DNA from: Clarkia xantiana subsp. parviflora
Lineage: Eukaryota > Streptophyta > Magnoliopsida > Myrtales > Onagraceae
Length of the DNA stretch: 64,000 nt
Reading direction: 5' to 3'
Assembly (NCBI GenBank): GCA_036873135.1
Contig: JAPTYO010000007.1
Span: 3,702,763 to 3,766,762 of the forward strand
The notes under the pieces were generated by a model. It did not search any database, was not told the origin of the DNA, and saw only the letters and a program-made list of their open reading frames with translations. Of the stretch, positions 28,018 to 40,118 are shown piece by piece. Made by a program: the position numbers and the translations under genes. Position 1 is the first letter of the stretch, and each line of letters begins with the position of its first letter.

Positions 28018-29478
28018 ATGCTTTCAATGATGGGGGAGGATTTGCTCAATCTGTCAATCGATAATCATTGTTTCTCCACGATGCTTTCAATGGATTCGAG
28101 CGCCAGGAGGGACGAATTGGAGCAGGCATTCGATCTCCAGCCGCCTGATATCAATCTCCCCCTTGCATCCGATCGGAACAGCCCTCCTCCAGTGTGGAAT
28201 TTGGAGGCTTTCGACAGTTTGGAAGCCAACCTCGGTCCTCTGAACATCGAGCCCGACGTGACCTTGAATCACCTCAAGGCAGGGAAGAAGTGCCTAAAGC
28301 GGCTGGACAGCGTCTGGGGTGCGTGGTTCTTCTTCAGCTATTACTTCAAGCCTGTGTTGAACGAGAAATCCAAGTGCAAGGTTGTTAGGGACGTGAACGG
28401 AGTTTCTGGGTTTGAAAAATCTGATCTGGAGCAGGAGGCGTTCTTGGTCCAGCACGATATGGAGAACATGTACATGTGGGTTTTCCAGAAGAGACCGGAG
28501 AATGCTCTCGGAAAGATGCAGTTGAGGAGTTTCATGAACGGCCATTCTCGCCACGGCCAGCAGATATTTCCCTTTAGCGCTGATAAAGGATTTGTGAGAT
28601 CACATAAGATGCAGAGAAAGCACTATCGAGGACTGTCGAATCCACAGTGTGTTCATGGGATTGCTCTTGTTGCTGCACCGAATCTCGATGGTGTCGATGA
28701 TGAAGAGCAGAAGCGGTGGATGGAACTCACCGGGAGAGAACTGAATTTCTCACTACCGCCCGAAGCAAGTGAGTTCTGTTCTTGGAGGAACCTTCCGGTA
28801 GCTGAATTCGATCTCAAGAAATCCCTGCCTCCATTAAAGACCACCCCAGCTTCAAACCCCAAGAGATTACTCAACCTGTCTGGCCACCATTCGAATGGTG
28901 TTGTAGCAGATTTCTCAAGTAACAAGAGGAAGAAGGATATTTACCCACTTGGTGGACAAGATGAAGATTGTTGTTTGCTAATGAATCAAACCAATGGCAG
29001 AGTTCAAGAAAATGTTGAACTTCCATGGTGTAATGACTTCACTGGAGTGATGAGAAATGTTTATGGCCCTGTTACGGCTGCAAAAACCATATACGAGGAC
29101 GAACAGGGATACCTGATTATTGTGAGCTTGCCCTTTGCGGATCTTAAGAGGGTGAAGGTCTCTTGGTGGAATAATCTCACCCATGGAGTCGTCAAGATTT
29201 CTTCGGTTAGCACAGCTTGCATGCCGTTCATAAAGAGAAACGGAAGAACATTCGAACTAACCGATCCTTCTCCAGAGCATTGCCCGCCTGGAGAATTTGT
29301 TAGGGAAATCCCACTTCCGACGAGGATCCCTGACGATGCCAAGCTCGAAGCTTACGAAGATGAATTAGGAACAGGACTCGAAATCATTGTCCCGAAACAT
29401 CGTGTGGGTCCCAAGGAACACGAAGTGCGGGTTTGTCTTCGATCTCATGCCGCAGTAAACGAGCTTTTGTTGTCGTGA
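28018..29478 (+). CDS. HSP20-like (alpha-crystallin domain) protein of unknown role
   Basis: An uninterrupted 486-codon frame without introns. Residues 1-95 are acidic and proline-rich (LQPPDINLPL). Residues 95-200 form a conserved plant-specific block containing KCLKRLDSVWGAWFFFSYYF and DMENMYMWVFQKRPENALGKM. A basic patch (SSNKRKKD) follows near residue 303. The C-terminal third, from about 345, resembles an alpha-crystallin/HSP20 fold: AKTIYEDEQGYLIIVSLPF, then a beta-rich stretch ending LEIIVPKHRVG. From memory this is the family annotated as HSP20-like chaperones that includes Arabidopsis At1g54850 and At3g12570. It is much longer than true small heat-shock proteins and its biochemical function is not established. 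MLSMMG gives another possible start four codons later. Confidence 0.85.
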   Translation: MLSMMGEDLLNLSIDNHCFSTMLSMDSSARRDELEQAFDLQPPDINLPLASDRNSPPPVWNLEAFDSLEANLGPLNIEPDVTLNHLKAGKKCLKRLDSVWGAWFFFSYYFKPVLNEKSKCKVVRDVNGVSGFEKSDLEQEAFLVQHDMENMYMWVFQKRPENALGKMQLRSFMNGHSRHGQQIFPFSADKGFVRSHKMQRKHYRGLSNPQCVHGIALVAAPNLDGVDDEEQKRWMELTGRELNFSLPPEASEFCSWRNLPVAEFDLKKSLPPLKTTPASNPKRLLNLSGHHSNGVVADFSSNKRKKDIYPLGGQDEDCCLLMNQTNGRVQENVELPWCNDFTGVMRNVYGPVTAAKTIYEDEQGYLIIVSLPFADLKRVKVSWWNNLTHGVVKISSVSTACMPFIKRNGRTFELTDPSPEHCPPGEFVREIPLPTRIPDDAKLEAYEDELGTGLEIIVPKHRVGPKEHEVRVCLRSHAAVNELLLS

Positions 29479-31088
29479 CCGAGGTTGAGATTTGGGAATA
29501 GCAGTATGTGAATTTTTTTACAATATGTATTGCGATTTGAAAAAGGAAACAAAAGAAAGAAAAATGAAAATTTAGCTAATTGTGAAATGAAACTCACAGA
29601 TTACAGTAGCATTCTTTGTTTTCTCAACTTGATTCATGCTGATTGTTGTGGCGACTGTTGTGCAATAAACTTCAGTACGTACCCCACTCAAATCTCCAGA
29701 AGGGGTAAGAATCCTGACAATGTAACTTGATGATGATATGGGCAAATCAATAGAAAAAGTTATTCTTTTTCCTTTGGGATTGCAGTGGTAGTTTCTGGAT
29801 CTGGCAAACCTTCTTCACTGTTCTTGTGATTATGGTGTAGGGATCTTCTCCACTTCTCCGTTCTGCTAGGTTAATGACGTTGTTAGTATCTTTGTCTGTG
29901 TTTTTTTATTATCATACATATTACATACAAGGTATTGATTAGTAAAAGGTTAGAAACCAGAACAGAAGAATGTCACATATTGTTCTACTTCTAGTGTTGC
30001 TGCTACGCTAAAGTTTGTGTATTGTAAATTTGTTATATTACTTTTTTGAGCGTTTTTCTGTACAAGTCTTCCGCCGTAGATGATTTTGACCTGATTTTCT
30101 GGTCTTTTTCCGGTAAATAAATGCTTATAATACAGCAAAATCAAACAACTTCTTGAAGGTGATTTTCAAAATCCAGGACCCTGATCTGGCTTCCATGAGA
30201 GAAAATTTCTGATAATTTTGCAGATTTTGAACTTAATTTATTCAGTTCTAAATGACAGAGGGAACGGTAAAAAGTTTCAGAAATTTAAAAGACAAACCAT
30301 GGACAATATATACTTTCGAGGTAAAGTGACCATTTTTTTTGGGTAAAAAAATATACATATACATAAATAAAAATGAAGCAAGAATGGTATAAAATTAATA
30401 TATCCAGGATTTGAGTTTAAATATTGTCATTTTCTTATTAATTTTTAATTTATATAATTTATGTAACTTCTTGTTTGGTAATAATATTTATATATAACTG
30501 TCTGATTCTAAACATTTTATATTTAGTAGTATGTAAATCATGGTGCAGTAGTTCATCCATTAACCAGGTTCAATACATGTTGAATCCTCTTTGTTTATTT
30601 CGAACTGACTTTATAAATGTGAAACTTTATATATACGTGGATAAAAAAATGTTACAGATATTGCTCTCTAATGATTACAGAATCATCCTGCAAAAAAAAA
30701 ATTAGTAGCAACTATAATAACTAGCAAGTATAATAACATAATTCTTTTGTTTATAGCAGTACAAATGATTGCTTAGAATTAATTGGTGGTCCAAAACCAA
30801 ACAGCAATAATTATAAACCCCTCGTTTGGTTTGACGTGGAGCTACATGAATGGTCAGTACTAATATTTTCCGAGAAAATTGACTCCACTTGAAAATGAGG
30901 ATAATACAAATAAATAAATAAACACATTGAAAAAATAAGACTCATTACCCAAAAAAATAGGACTCGGTTTCTCTTCCACTACAGTGTCATCAAACTACGC
31001 CTTATCAGTATCTCCTCTCTTCATGGAGAGCTGGAGCCAGAGCTGAAGCAGAACCGGAACTCCAGCAACTTTCCGTACTTCAGCTTCC
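29479..31088. other. 3' region of the HSP20-like gene and ALB3 upstream region
   Basis: The first 300-450 bp probably contain the 3' UTR. The rest is AT-rich with no gene supported. The last 100 bp are less AT-rich and form the likely ALB3 leader. Confidence 0.5.
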
Positions 31089-34000
31089 ATGGCAAAAGCT
31101 CTCATCTCTTCTCCGTCCTTTATAGGGACGCCGCTCCCTTCGCTCTTCCGCCATGGCTTCCGCTCGCTACATCATCAACGTCGGTTCAGCAACCTCCACG
31201 TGAGATTCAGCCTCCAAGAGATTCCACCGCTACATTCTTTGGCCTCCTCTGTCGATTTCGCTGCAATTGTTACCCGAACTGAGAGCTTGCTCTACACGCT
31301 TGCTGATGCGGCGGTCGCGGTGGATTCTGGAGCTGCTTCTACCTCAGCTGACGCCGCCGTGCAGAAGAACGGAGGCTGGTTTGGATTCATATCAGATGGC
31401 ATGGAGTACGTCCTTAAGGTAACTATCCAAACGCCTTTACCGTCTTATGATCACCTGTTTGCAGCATCCAGAGTAAACCGCTGCTATAGCTATACTGAGT
31501 TTTAATTTGAATAGCTTGATTACTGCCACTATATGCTTCATTAAGTATACATGAAAGAGGTTCGTGAGTTGAGATAGCGCCACATTTCTTTTTCCGTGGT
31601 TGAGATGAATCATAATTTTCTCCATTAAGTTATTTACTATTTAGTTGTTGGTGACATGTTTGTTTGATGACTTCTTCATTCTTTATCTTACCAGATACTA
31701 AAGAATGGGATCAGTGCGGTGCATATACCTTATTCATATGGATTTGCTATCATATTGTTAACTGTTATTGTCAAGATAGCTACACTTCCCCTGACAAAGC
31801 AGCAGGTTATGATCTTCACCTCTTCTGTTCACAATCTACTATGGATTGTGTCCTGAGGCTGTCAGTTGAAAGTACAGCTTGTGTTCACAATCTGCCTTTA
31901 GTCTCTAAAGAAAGTACAGCTTCATGGGGAATTCGGACACATGGAGGCTTGAATGCCTTTATTTGGCGCTATTGATTATCATTTCAAAACTCAGAATTAT
32001 GAACTTTTGTTGCAGGTGGAATCCTCGATTGCAATGCAAAATCTTCAACCAAAGATTAAAGCTATCCAGCAAAGATATGCTGGCAACCAGGTAAGGCATT
32101 TCTCTGCTATATGAACTTATCAGGATGTAGAGTTTGCTATCTCTATTTATTCTCATAGTCTATCGTTTCCTTACCATTTCTTTCTTCTGATTCTATTCTT
32201 AAGGAAAGGATACAACTTGAAACCTCGAGACTCTACAAACAGGCAGGGGTCAATCCATTGGCAGGTATTTGTGATTACTTATCAGTTGTTCCTTGATAGA
32301 GTATACAATAGTACTTGTATTCATTAAGAGTGTAGAAGTATTACACTTGGTGAAACTTTAGGGACTATTATGTAATAATTAGAAATATGTAAAACCCTAT
32401 AAACATTAGCTACCTAGCACTGTACGCTTTATATTTATTAATACAAAACTTTTCCGCCCAAAAAAAAAAAAAAAAAAAAAAAGTTGATGATTATTGCCCC
32501 CACATCTGAGAAAAACAAGGGGTGAAGATGCAGGTAAGAAACCTGTCATCATCAAATATTCTAACCCGAAAAAAAAAAAAAAAAAAAAAAAAAATTCTTC
32601 TTTTCTGCAAAATCTGCAACTTTTCTTTGGTTGAAGTCTCACTACTTGTTTTACATCTTCCTGTCCAAAACAACCTGATGTCATTAAGCCATTGAAAGTG
32701 TTCTTTCTTTCTCTTTCTCTTCTAATGGGTAGTACGCAGTGGTGCTTCAACAATTGTACATTGTTTTGTTTCTCCCATATATATGACCTTGTTTACCAAA
32801 GTAAAATTTCTACATCATTAATATTCAGTTTTCTTTGGATTAGTGGTGTTGCCATGATCATGACTCTTGAAGGTTCTCTTTTATTTTCTGGTTTTCCTTT
32901 CAAATTGGAACTACAGCTAATATCTTTCTCCTCTTGATGCTTTCTATTCTGTTTTTCTATAGATATGTCTTTTATTGCTTTATCATATTCTACTAAGAAA
33001 GTTTTTGTACTAACATCTAAGTGACTTCCAAGTATTCAAGTATCGTTTCTCTTCAACTTTGTATTTCAGATTCCTTATTAAGACTTCTCCTTTCTACTTA
33101 AAATCTATTGGCAGAGTATTTTTTTTTTAGAAAGTTTCTTTAAAAGGAAAGTTGGGGTGATTTGATTCTTCAAAATGACTCTCAGAAATGAGAGATTCAA
33201 TGGGAATGATAGAGTATACAATAGTACTTGTATTCATTAAGAGTGTAGAAGTATTACACTTGGTGAAACTTTAGGGACTATTATGTAATAATTAGAAATA
33301 TGTAAAACCCTATAAACATTAGCTACCTAGCACTGTACGCTTTATATTTATTAATACAAAACTTTTCCGCCGCAATGCTTTTCCTTCCTTTCCTCTACTT
33401 GTTCTTCTTCTTCACTTGATCTTCTCCCTGCTAGATCTGACTTCCTCACATTCCTAAGATTCAGTTAGCATCTCCCATGGTCCCTAAAATGAGTAGCATC
33501 CAGTCTTAGAGGGCATTTCTAATACTATAGGTTGGATATAGAAATAATTGATTACATGTGTTGAAGACAGTAAGTTCCCGCTGTCTTTAAGTATCTTGAA
33601 GGTTGTTGAAATATGTAATTTATCCGGATTCTTTGCTCTTGAAATTTTACATGGGTAGGTATTGTCTATCTCTCACTGTAATAATCCCTCAATTTTTTTG
33701 GTCCATAGGTTGTTTCCCAACTTTAGCTACAATACCAGTATGGATCGGTCTGTATCAAGCTCTTTCAAATGTGGCAAATGAGGTAAGCAAAATAGGTGTT
33801 CTAAATTTCTTTGATGTGCAAGCTGTTCTGTTTCTTCTGCACTTGTACTAGTAAATCTGTTATCAACTTATGAATGACTATATAATATTACTCTAGGGAG
33901 TATTAACAGAGGGTTTCTTCTGGATACCCTCCCTGGGTGGGCCAACTACAATTGCTGCTAGGCAAAGTGGATCCGGCATTTCTTGGCTTTTCCCATTTGT

Positions 34001-35976
34001 GGTAAGTACAAAACCATTTTCGCCTTTCCTCTTTCATGAAAGTTCTAAATTGTTTGTGTTTCTTCCCTATTCCATGATGTTTAGCCATCTTATCCCTTAA
34101 TCAACACTTCCTAGTTCTGGGTTTGGAAGTTTGAATCGAGGCACGACCTTGAGTAAGTATTTATAAAATGGCACATGGTTTTGTCCTGCGGAATATTCTT
34201 TGGTTTGAATCTTGAGAAATATTGAGGAAAAAAGCATATGACGGAAGCTTGCAAGAGGAAAATAAAGTCAGACCCAGCCACACGTTCTGGCCTTATGAGA
34301 ATGAGGGTTTTAGGAAACCCTTGTAGAATCTTTGCGTATGATAATGCAAGAGTTTCACTGTAAAGATTCAGATCTTGGATTTCCAGTATAACTTATAGAT
34401 GCTCATTGTTTGTAAAACGCCTATTAGTATGCATCTATCTTTCAAGATAATCCAGTGATCTGCACATTCTTAAGATACTCTTCTTTAATTGGCATGTATA
34501 ATCATTCTGTACATATCATAGAAGATGGTATATCCTAATAAAAAAAATAGGCTATTAAACTTCATAATGTATTTCAGATATGTTTTCTCTCATTATGTGA
34601 TAATATATTAGATAAATCATCTAGCTCTGCTCTTTATCTGGCAATGTAAACATTGCTTTCTTTCAGCTTGAACATAATATTAACAAATCTGCAGGATGGA
34701 CATCCTCCATTGGGTTGGCAAGACACTGCAGCATACCTTGTTTTACCAGTTCTACTTGTTGTTTCTCAGTTCGTCTCCATGGAGCTCATGAAGCCTCCCC
34801 AGGTATAGTGGCCACTTCTTCTGTGTGAGACTTTTTCTGTGCATTAGCACAACTCAACAATATGAGAAACATGATATATATAATATTTGCCAGAGTGATG
34901 ATCCAGCTCAGAAGAATACAATGCTTGTGTTTAAGTTCCTTCCTCTTATGATTGGTTACTTCTCTTTGTCAGTGCCATCTGGGTTATCAATATACTGGTT
35001 AGTCCCTTATGAACTTTCTGGCTTTTCAGTGCTTCCTTCTTTCTGTCCTCTCGTTATCTATCTGAAATAGTGTATGAATTTCCTCAACCCTAGATTTGCT
35101 ACTCCCATAATATATGATCATTTATAGATGTGATGGATATGCTCAGTTTACCTACTAGTAATGATAAGCTCATAAACTCTTCTCTCTGATCATTTGTGCT
35201 GTTTTTTCCTTCTGATTTTATGTTTTTATGAGAACACTTGAGCAGCTACATTTGATTGAATTAATCTGTCATTATAATAAATATATATTAAAAAAAAAAA
35301 GTTTCATAACTATCTTATTGTAGCTTTTATGTTGCAACTTTTTGACCATTGAAGGTTTACAAACAACGTCCTAAGTACAGCCCAACAACTGTGGCTACGG
35401 AAATTAGGAGGTGCCAAGCCTGCTGTGGATGAAAATGCAAGTGGTATAATCAGTGCTGGACGTGCCAAGAGATCTGGTGGATCCGATCAAGGAGAGAGGT
35501 CAGTATTCTTCTTTTTGTGGGTAAGCCCTTTTTGTCAGATGCTTGTAAGTTCATATTGGATAGTTGGGTGTGAACAGGTTCAAACAATTGAAAGATGGAG
35601 AGAAGAAGAAAGGATCAAGGAAGGCCGCCTTACCAGCTGAAGCTGTTGGGATTGTGGCTTCTGCTTCTGATGATGATCAAGATTCAAATGCCGAGTCTCA
35701 AGAAGAGGTATTCTTTTATCTAGATAAATTTCGCCTAAAGGAGTATGAATGGACGTCAGTCGATTAGGTGCCTAATTGAATTGAGGTCATAAATGCTCAA
35801 TCATATAAATGGATTTATCATCTTATAAGGTTTAGACATGATGGACATAACTTGTGGCTGGTAATTAACAGGGTGAGCAGGTACTAGAAGAGAGTTATGC
35901 TGGAGCAGGTAAACAGTTGCCGGAAATTTCTGGGCCGAAAAGAAGCAAAAGATCAAAGAGGAAGAAAGCTGTATGA
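31089..35976 (+). CDS. ALB3: ALBINO3, thylakoid membrane insertase (YidC/Oxa1 family)
   Basis: Eleven exons: 31089-31418, 31695-31805, 32016-32090, 32204-32264, 33709-33782, 33897-34001, 34695-34802, 34894-34997, 35355-35498, 35578-35707 and 35872-35976. They join in frame to 448 residues. The N-terminal 60 or so residues are a Ser/Arg-rich chloroplast transit peptide. The YidC/Oxa1 domain follows, with five predicted membrane spans (for example YGFAIILLTVIVKIATLPL and TAAYLVLPVLLVVSQFVSM) and the family motifs LPLTKQQVESSIAMQNLQP and VPSGLSIYW. The stromal tail carries basic motifs (around FKQLKDGEKKKGSRK and the end KRSKRSKRKKAV) that bind cpSRP43, separating ALB3 from ALB4. The protein inserts light-harvesting chlorophyll proteins into thylakoids with cpSRP/cpFtsY. 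All introns are GT-AG. Confidence 0.97.
32294..32460. repeat. 165-bp direct repeat, left copy (ALB3 intron 4)
   Basis: About 163 bp, beginning TGATAGAGTATACAATAG and ending CTTTTCCGCC, are repeated identically at 33207-33374. The unit contains AAACCCTATAAACATTAG (TATA-like) and starts TG, resembling an LTR. It is followed by a 23-base A run rather than a primer-binding site. Confidence 0.85.
33207..33374. repeat. 165-bp direct repeat, right copy (ALB3 intron 4)
   Basis: Identical to 32294-32456 over about 163 bp and ending CTTTTCCGCCGCA. No target duplication was found around the pair. Confidence 0.85.
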
Positions 35977-37099
35977 TAGAATTTTGGAGCAGTAATAAGA
36001 AAATTTGTAGTGTATGGTGGTGAGAGAGTCCTCTCTTGTATATGTCTGAAAACTTGTAAGTTTTGTTATATCATCTTTGCCAATTTTTTTTTGTCTTTTA
36101 AGTCTTATGATTTATATTGTTGAGTATTCTATTTCTATTCATCCCTGTTTGGGCAATGGGATGAACCAAATTTCACACTAGAAATGGACGATAGCTTGGA
36201 TAAAAACATTATATTTCGAGACTGTACGTTAGAACTAATAGCTTTATATATGCTATAAGATCTTCTCATCTCCTTGACCTTGAGTACAGCAACCCATAAG
36301 CTTTACAACATTTCTATGTTGTAAACACGAAATCACCGACACTTCATTTTGGAAAGCTTGTGATATTCGGTAGAGTTTATTCGCTAGCTATTTATGTACC
36401 AGTTTGCAACTTACCCTGAAAATTGTAAGAAAATGGAAGATCGTAATTAAGCACTTGAATGCGATGTGAACAAAAATTTGTCATAATAGTTATTACTTGG
36501 TAAGAAATACTATTAGAGTAGGAATTCTGTTTAAATCATTATTCTTAAAAAATATATTGCGCCTTATTTTCAATTAATTTTTTGTAATAATAATTTACTA
36601 TATACAAAATATTAATATAAATATTTAACTACGACGATATATGAAATAAGAAGATATTATAATGAATAAAATAAAACAAAACTGATATGCATAAATATTA
36701 AAATAATATAATATTATGCTAAATTAACAGAAAAATAAATTTTTAAAATTTAAAGAATATCATATTCTTTTTCAAAATTATAAAATTGGATAAAGTGTAC
36801 TATTATCTACATGTGTGTTTTGTTTATGAGTTTTCTTTTATGTCTTTACACAACTTTTGGAATAAAAAAACATTTGGATTTTCTAGGACTAGGATTTGGT
36901 ATTTTACACTTTTACAATCACACAAGTTAAGAAGCATTGGATTATGGTAATTGGTAGTTGTCGCATAAGTAACTCATGATGCATCAACAACAACAAGCAC
37001 ACGCAAAATAACACAATATTTCAGAATATATATACGATGTAAATAATTATCATATATACATTCATAGCCAATACGTTATATTAAAATATCTTCCACATC
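35977..37099. other. ALB3 3' region and spacer
   Basis: The ALB3 3' UTR probably ends within the first 150 bp. The rest is AT-rich, without a supported gene, up to the thaumatin-like gene. Confidence 0.5.
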
Positions 37100-37846
37100 A
37101 TGGCACTCTATTTGCTCTTCACCCTCCTCTCCACATTCTCCATCTTTTCCCTCACCGCAGCCACCACCCCCACCAACAGCAGCCTCCTCCTGACCTTCGT
37201 CAACAACTGCAACTTCTCCGTCTGGCCCGCCATTCAGCCCAACGCCGGCTACCCCATCTTCGACCAAACCGGCTTTCACCTCCCAACTCTCACCCACCGC
37301 TCCTTCTCCGCCCCTCCGGGCCACTGGTCCGGCCGCATCTGGGCCCGCACCGCTTGCACCTCCGCCGATGACAGCAGCCAGCTCATCTGCGCCACCGGAG
37401 ACTGCGGAGGCCGCCTGGAGTGCGGCGGTCTTGGCGGCCAGGCACCTGCCACGCTGGCCCAAATCAGCTACTCCTCGTACGGCGTCAGCCTCGTCGACGG
37501 CTTCAACGTCCCCATGACGGTGACTCCACACGAGGGCAATGGCGTGTGCCCCGTCGTCGGATGCACGGCCAACCTCCTTGCCACGTGTCCGCCGGAGCTG
37601 CAGGTGAGGTCGGCGTCTGGGCACGGCCCTGTCGTGGCCTGCAAGAGCGCGTGCCAGGCTTTTGGGACTGACGCGTTCTGCTGCATGAACGAGTACAACA
37701 ATCCCGCCACGTGTCGGCCATCCAGCTACTCGCGGTTCTTCAAGCAGGCGTGCCCCACCACTTTCACTTATGCTCATGATACGCCGTCGTTGCTGGTGGA
37801 CGGCTGCTCGTCCCCGAGGGAGCTGAAGGTCATCTTCTGTCAGTAA
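37100..37846 (+). CDS. Thaumatin-like protein (PR-5 family), secreted
   Basis: An intronless 248-residue frame, markedly more GC-rich than its surroundings. Residues 1-20 are a signal peptide. The mature part has the 16 conserved cysteines that form eight disulphides in PR-5 proteins and ends ELKVIFCQ. The family binds or degrades fungal wall glucan and responds to pathogens and stress. Of the five acidic-cleft residues (REDDD), Arg (SGRIWART) and two Asp (VSLVDGF, FGTDAFCC) are present. The Glu of the usual TLAEF is Gln (ATLAQI) and the Asp of YDVSL is Gly (YGVSL). Enzymatic glucanase activity is therefore doubtful; glucan binding or another role is possible. No C-terminal vacuolar extension is seen, so it is probably apoplastic. 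Confidence 0.93.
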   Translation: MALYLLFTLLSTFSIFSLTAATTPTNSSLLLTFVNNCNFSVWPAIQPNAGYPIFDQTGFHLPTLTHRSFSAPPGHWSGRIWARTACTSADDSSQLICATGDCGGRLECGGLGGQAPATLAQISYSSYGVSLVDGFNVPMTVTPHEGNGVCPVVGCTANLLATCPPELQVRSASGHGPVVACKSACQAFGTDAFCCMNEYNNPATCRPSSYSRFFKQACPTTFTYAHDTPSLLVDGCSSPRELKVIFCQ

Positions 37847-38012
37847 GAGAGTAGAAATCCACTGTAACGGAATATAGAATGAATAAGTTACAGCACATAT
37901 AGAAATAGGATTAAGTTTGGTCCTAAACCCTTGCAAATGTATGTTATCTTTGGTGTTTGCCCTTTAATAAGAATAAATTCATCATCATTTTTGCGTCAAT
38001 GCCTAATTAAAA

Positions 38013-38979
38013 CAAGTTCTCAGAGCTATTTCAAACTGAAATATTTGGAGTCTTGAAGTATTTTCTTGGATTTGAAGTAATAAGGTCCAAAGTGGGGATA
38101 ATCATCAATCAACGCAAGTATGCGCTGGAGTTAATAGAAGAGGTAGGCTTAATTGACAGTAGAGAAGCAGCTACTTCAGTTGAACATAATGTAAAGGTCA
38201 CATCAGTTGAATATGATGCTTATTTCAGCTTGAATAGTGATGATAAGCCTCTTTTAGATACAAAAGTTTATAGAATGATTGTTGGGAAGCTGCTGCTTTA
38301 CTTGACGATGACTCTTCCAAACATTTCTTATGTTGTACAGACTCTTAGTCAATTTATACACGCTTCTAAAAAATCTCACTCGGAGGCAGCAAGATGGGTA
38401 GTGAGATACATCAAAGCTAGACCAGGACAAGGAACTTTATTTGCTGCAGTCAATGATATGAAGAAGATGACTGTTTATTGTGATAGTGACTGGGGGGCTT
38501 GTTCAGTCACAAGAAGATCAGTTTATGGGTTCTGTGTGAAGATTGGCTCTAGTATGATTTCTTGGAAGTCCAAGAAGCAGCAGGTGGTATCTTGTTCGAG
38601 CGCTGAGGCCGAATATAGATCGATGAGGATGGCGGTAACAGAAGTAATATGGATCAAAGAGTTACTTGAAGAATTGAAGGTTCAGGTTGATTACCCTGCC
38701 GTCATGTACTGCGACAACAAGGCGGCAATCTAAATTGCCCGGAATCCTATGTTTTATGAGCGTACGAAACATATTGAGATCGACTGTTATTTGATTCGTG
38801 CAAAATTAGAGGATGAGACAATTCTTCCAGTTCACGTGAAGTCTGAAGCTCAGGTTGCTGATATTCTAACCAACGTCTTATCAAGAGAGCTGCATTATAG
38901 TCTTCTTCAGACTTTTGAAGTGGTGAATCTGTTTGAAGCTTCAGCAGCAGAGAAGAATGAGGAAAAACAAGTTGGGTGA
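38013..38979 (+). pseudogene. Truncated Copia pol fragment (RT end and RNase H)
   Basis: The frame starts in the middle of reverse transcriptase (FGVLKYFLGFEVIRS) and runs through the Copia region VYRMIVGKLLLYLTMTLPNI into RNase H (TVYCDSDWGACSVTRRSVYGF, SSAEAEYRSM, YCDNKAAI). A TAA stop at 38731-38733 interrupts it, after which the frame resumes with NPMFYERTKHIEID and VADILTNVLSRELH. Gag, protease, integrase and the catalytic YVDD part are absent. It is a dead 5'-truncated element. Confidence 0.9.
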
Positions 38980-39449
38980 ATGAAGAAGTATATGGACTAG
39001 TTTTATTATCCTACCAAGTTGAGGGTTTATTGGTATTACTCTTATAATTAGACAGTTAGAAGGCTTAGTATAAATAGCATCTACATTGTATTTCTAAAGA
39101 ACGATGGGAGCGATCAATTTGAGAGATCCTCTGCTCTCAGTTGAGTTGATTCCTCAATTTTAACAATCTTATTAAAATTGAAAATAAAGAACGTCATAAT
39201 ATAAATAACACGTGAATAAAAAATAACAGGATACAACTGGCAATGAAGTAGAATTTGGAGGTAAATATTGAATATAGAAGCAAAGCCTTTTGGAATGGAT
39301 TGTGTGTCCATTGGAAGAGTCACATCGGTATACGTTATAATAAGTATAAAAAATAGGTTTCGTTCAGTTCATCAGGGTAGTATTACAACTTTCATACCAA
39401 CTTAAGGACTGAATAACATATTTTATGTAAGTTTGATGACTAAATCTAT
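38980..39449 (+). other. Probable decayed 3' LTR and spacer
   Basis: After the pol fragment, 38990-39170 has a TATAAATAG box near 39071 and ends TCCTCAATTTTAACA, as LTRs often do. With no second copy in the window its limits are uncertain. The remainder is AT-rich spacer. Confidence 0.35.
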
Positions 39450-39952
39450 TTATTTAGTAGGGCTGGGCAAAAAAACCGGTTCGGTTGAACCGAACCGGAA
39501 CCGAACCGGTTTGCATTAGGTTTGGTTTTTAATATATAAATCAGGAGCGGTTCTCAGCTGGTTCTATACAGGTTCAGAACCGGTTTTGAACCGGTTCTGA
39601 ACCGGTTGTTAAAAAAAAAAAAAATTAAAAACCCTACGCTCCTAATTACAGCCGCCAGACTCCAGTAAAAAAATTTGCCGCTCCTCTAGGAAGACGCTGC
39701 TCAGGGCACTCCCGCCGGACCTCCATCCACCACATCGCCGGCGAGTTTTGCTCAGTCCAATTTGTTACGGTGAGTTACTAAATTCTAACTTCCTATAGCG
39801 TTTATTGTTTCTGTAGGATTTCGTTAAATGAGTTTGAATCGATCCGTTTCTTTCAATTGATACAATTTAATAATGCCTTCCTCGTTCGGATCACCAACAA
39901 CGATTTTTTGATGAATTTTTTATTTTGGGTTCGTCGACAGCTCAATTAGTTC

Positions 39953-40118
39953 GAGAACTGAACCGAATTCAGTTCTGTTCAACAGAACTGAACTGGGTTC
40001 AGTTCAGTTCTGTAGAACTCGGTTCAGTTCTGCAGAACTGAACTGGGTTCAGTTCAGTTCTGTAGAACTCGGTTCAGTTCTGCAGAACTGAACTGGGTTC
40101 AGTTCAGTTCTGCAGACA
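39953..40118. repeat. Left subterminal array of GAACTGAACTGGGTTCAGTTC
   Basis: About two and a half copies of a 50-bp unit made of short palindromes (CTGCAGAACTGAACT / GGTTCAGTTCAG). It lies in the leader of the transposase gene and mirrors the array at 42614-42800. Confidence 0.8.

Noticed and set aside
32456..32605. SINE or processed pseudogene suggested by two A runs in ALB3 intron 4
   Set aside because: No polymerase III A/B boxes, coding match or target duplication is visible around either A run.
37076..37936. 286-codon frame antisense to the thaumatin-like gene
   Set aside because: It is a by-product of the GC-rich codon use of the sense gene. Its translation is Ala/Gly/Val-rich with no domain, and the sense frame has all 16 family cysteines.
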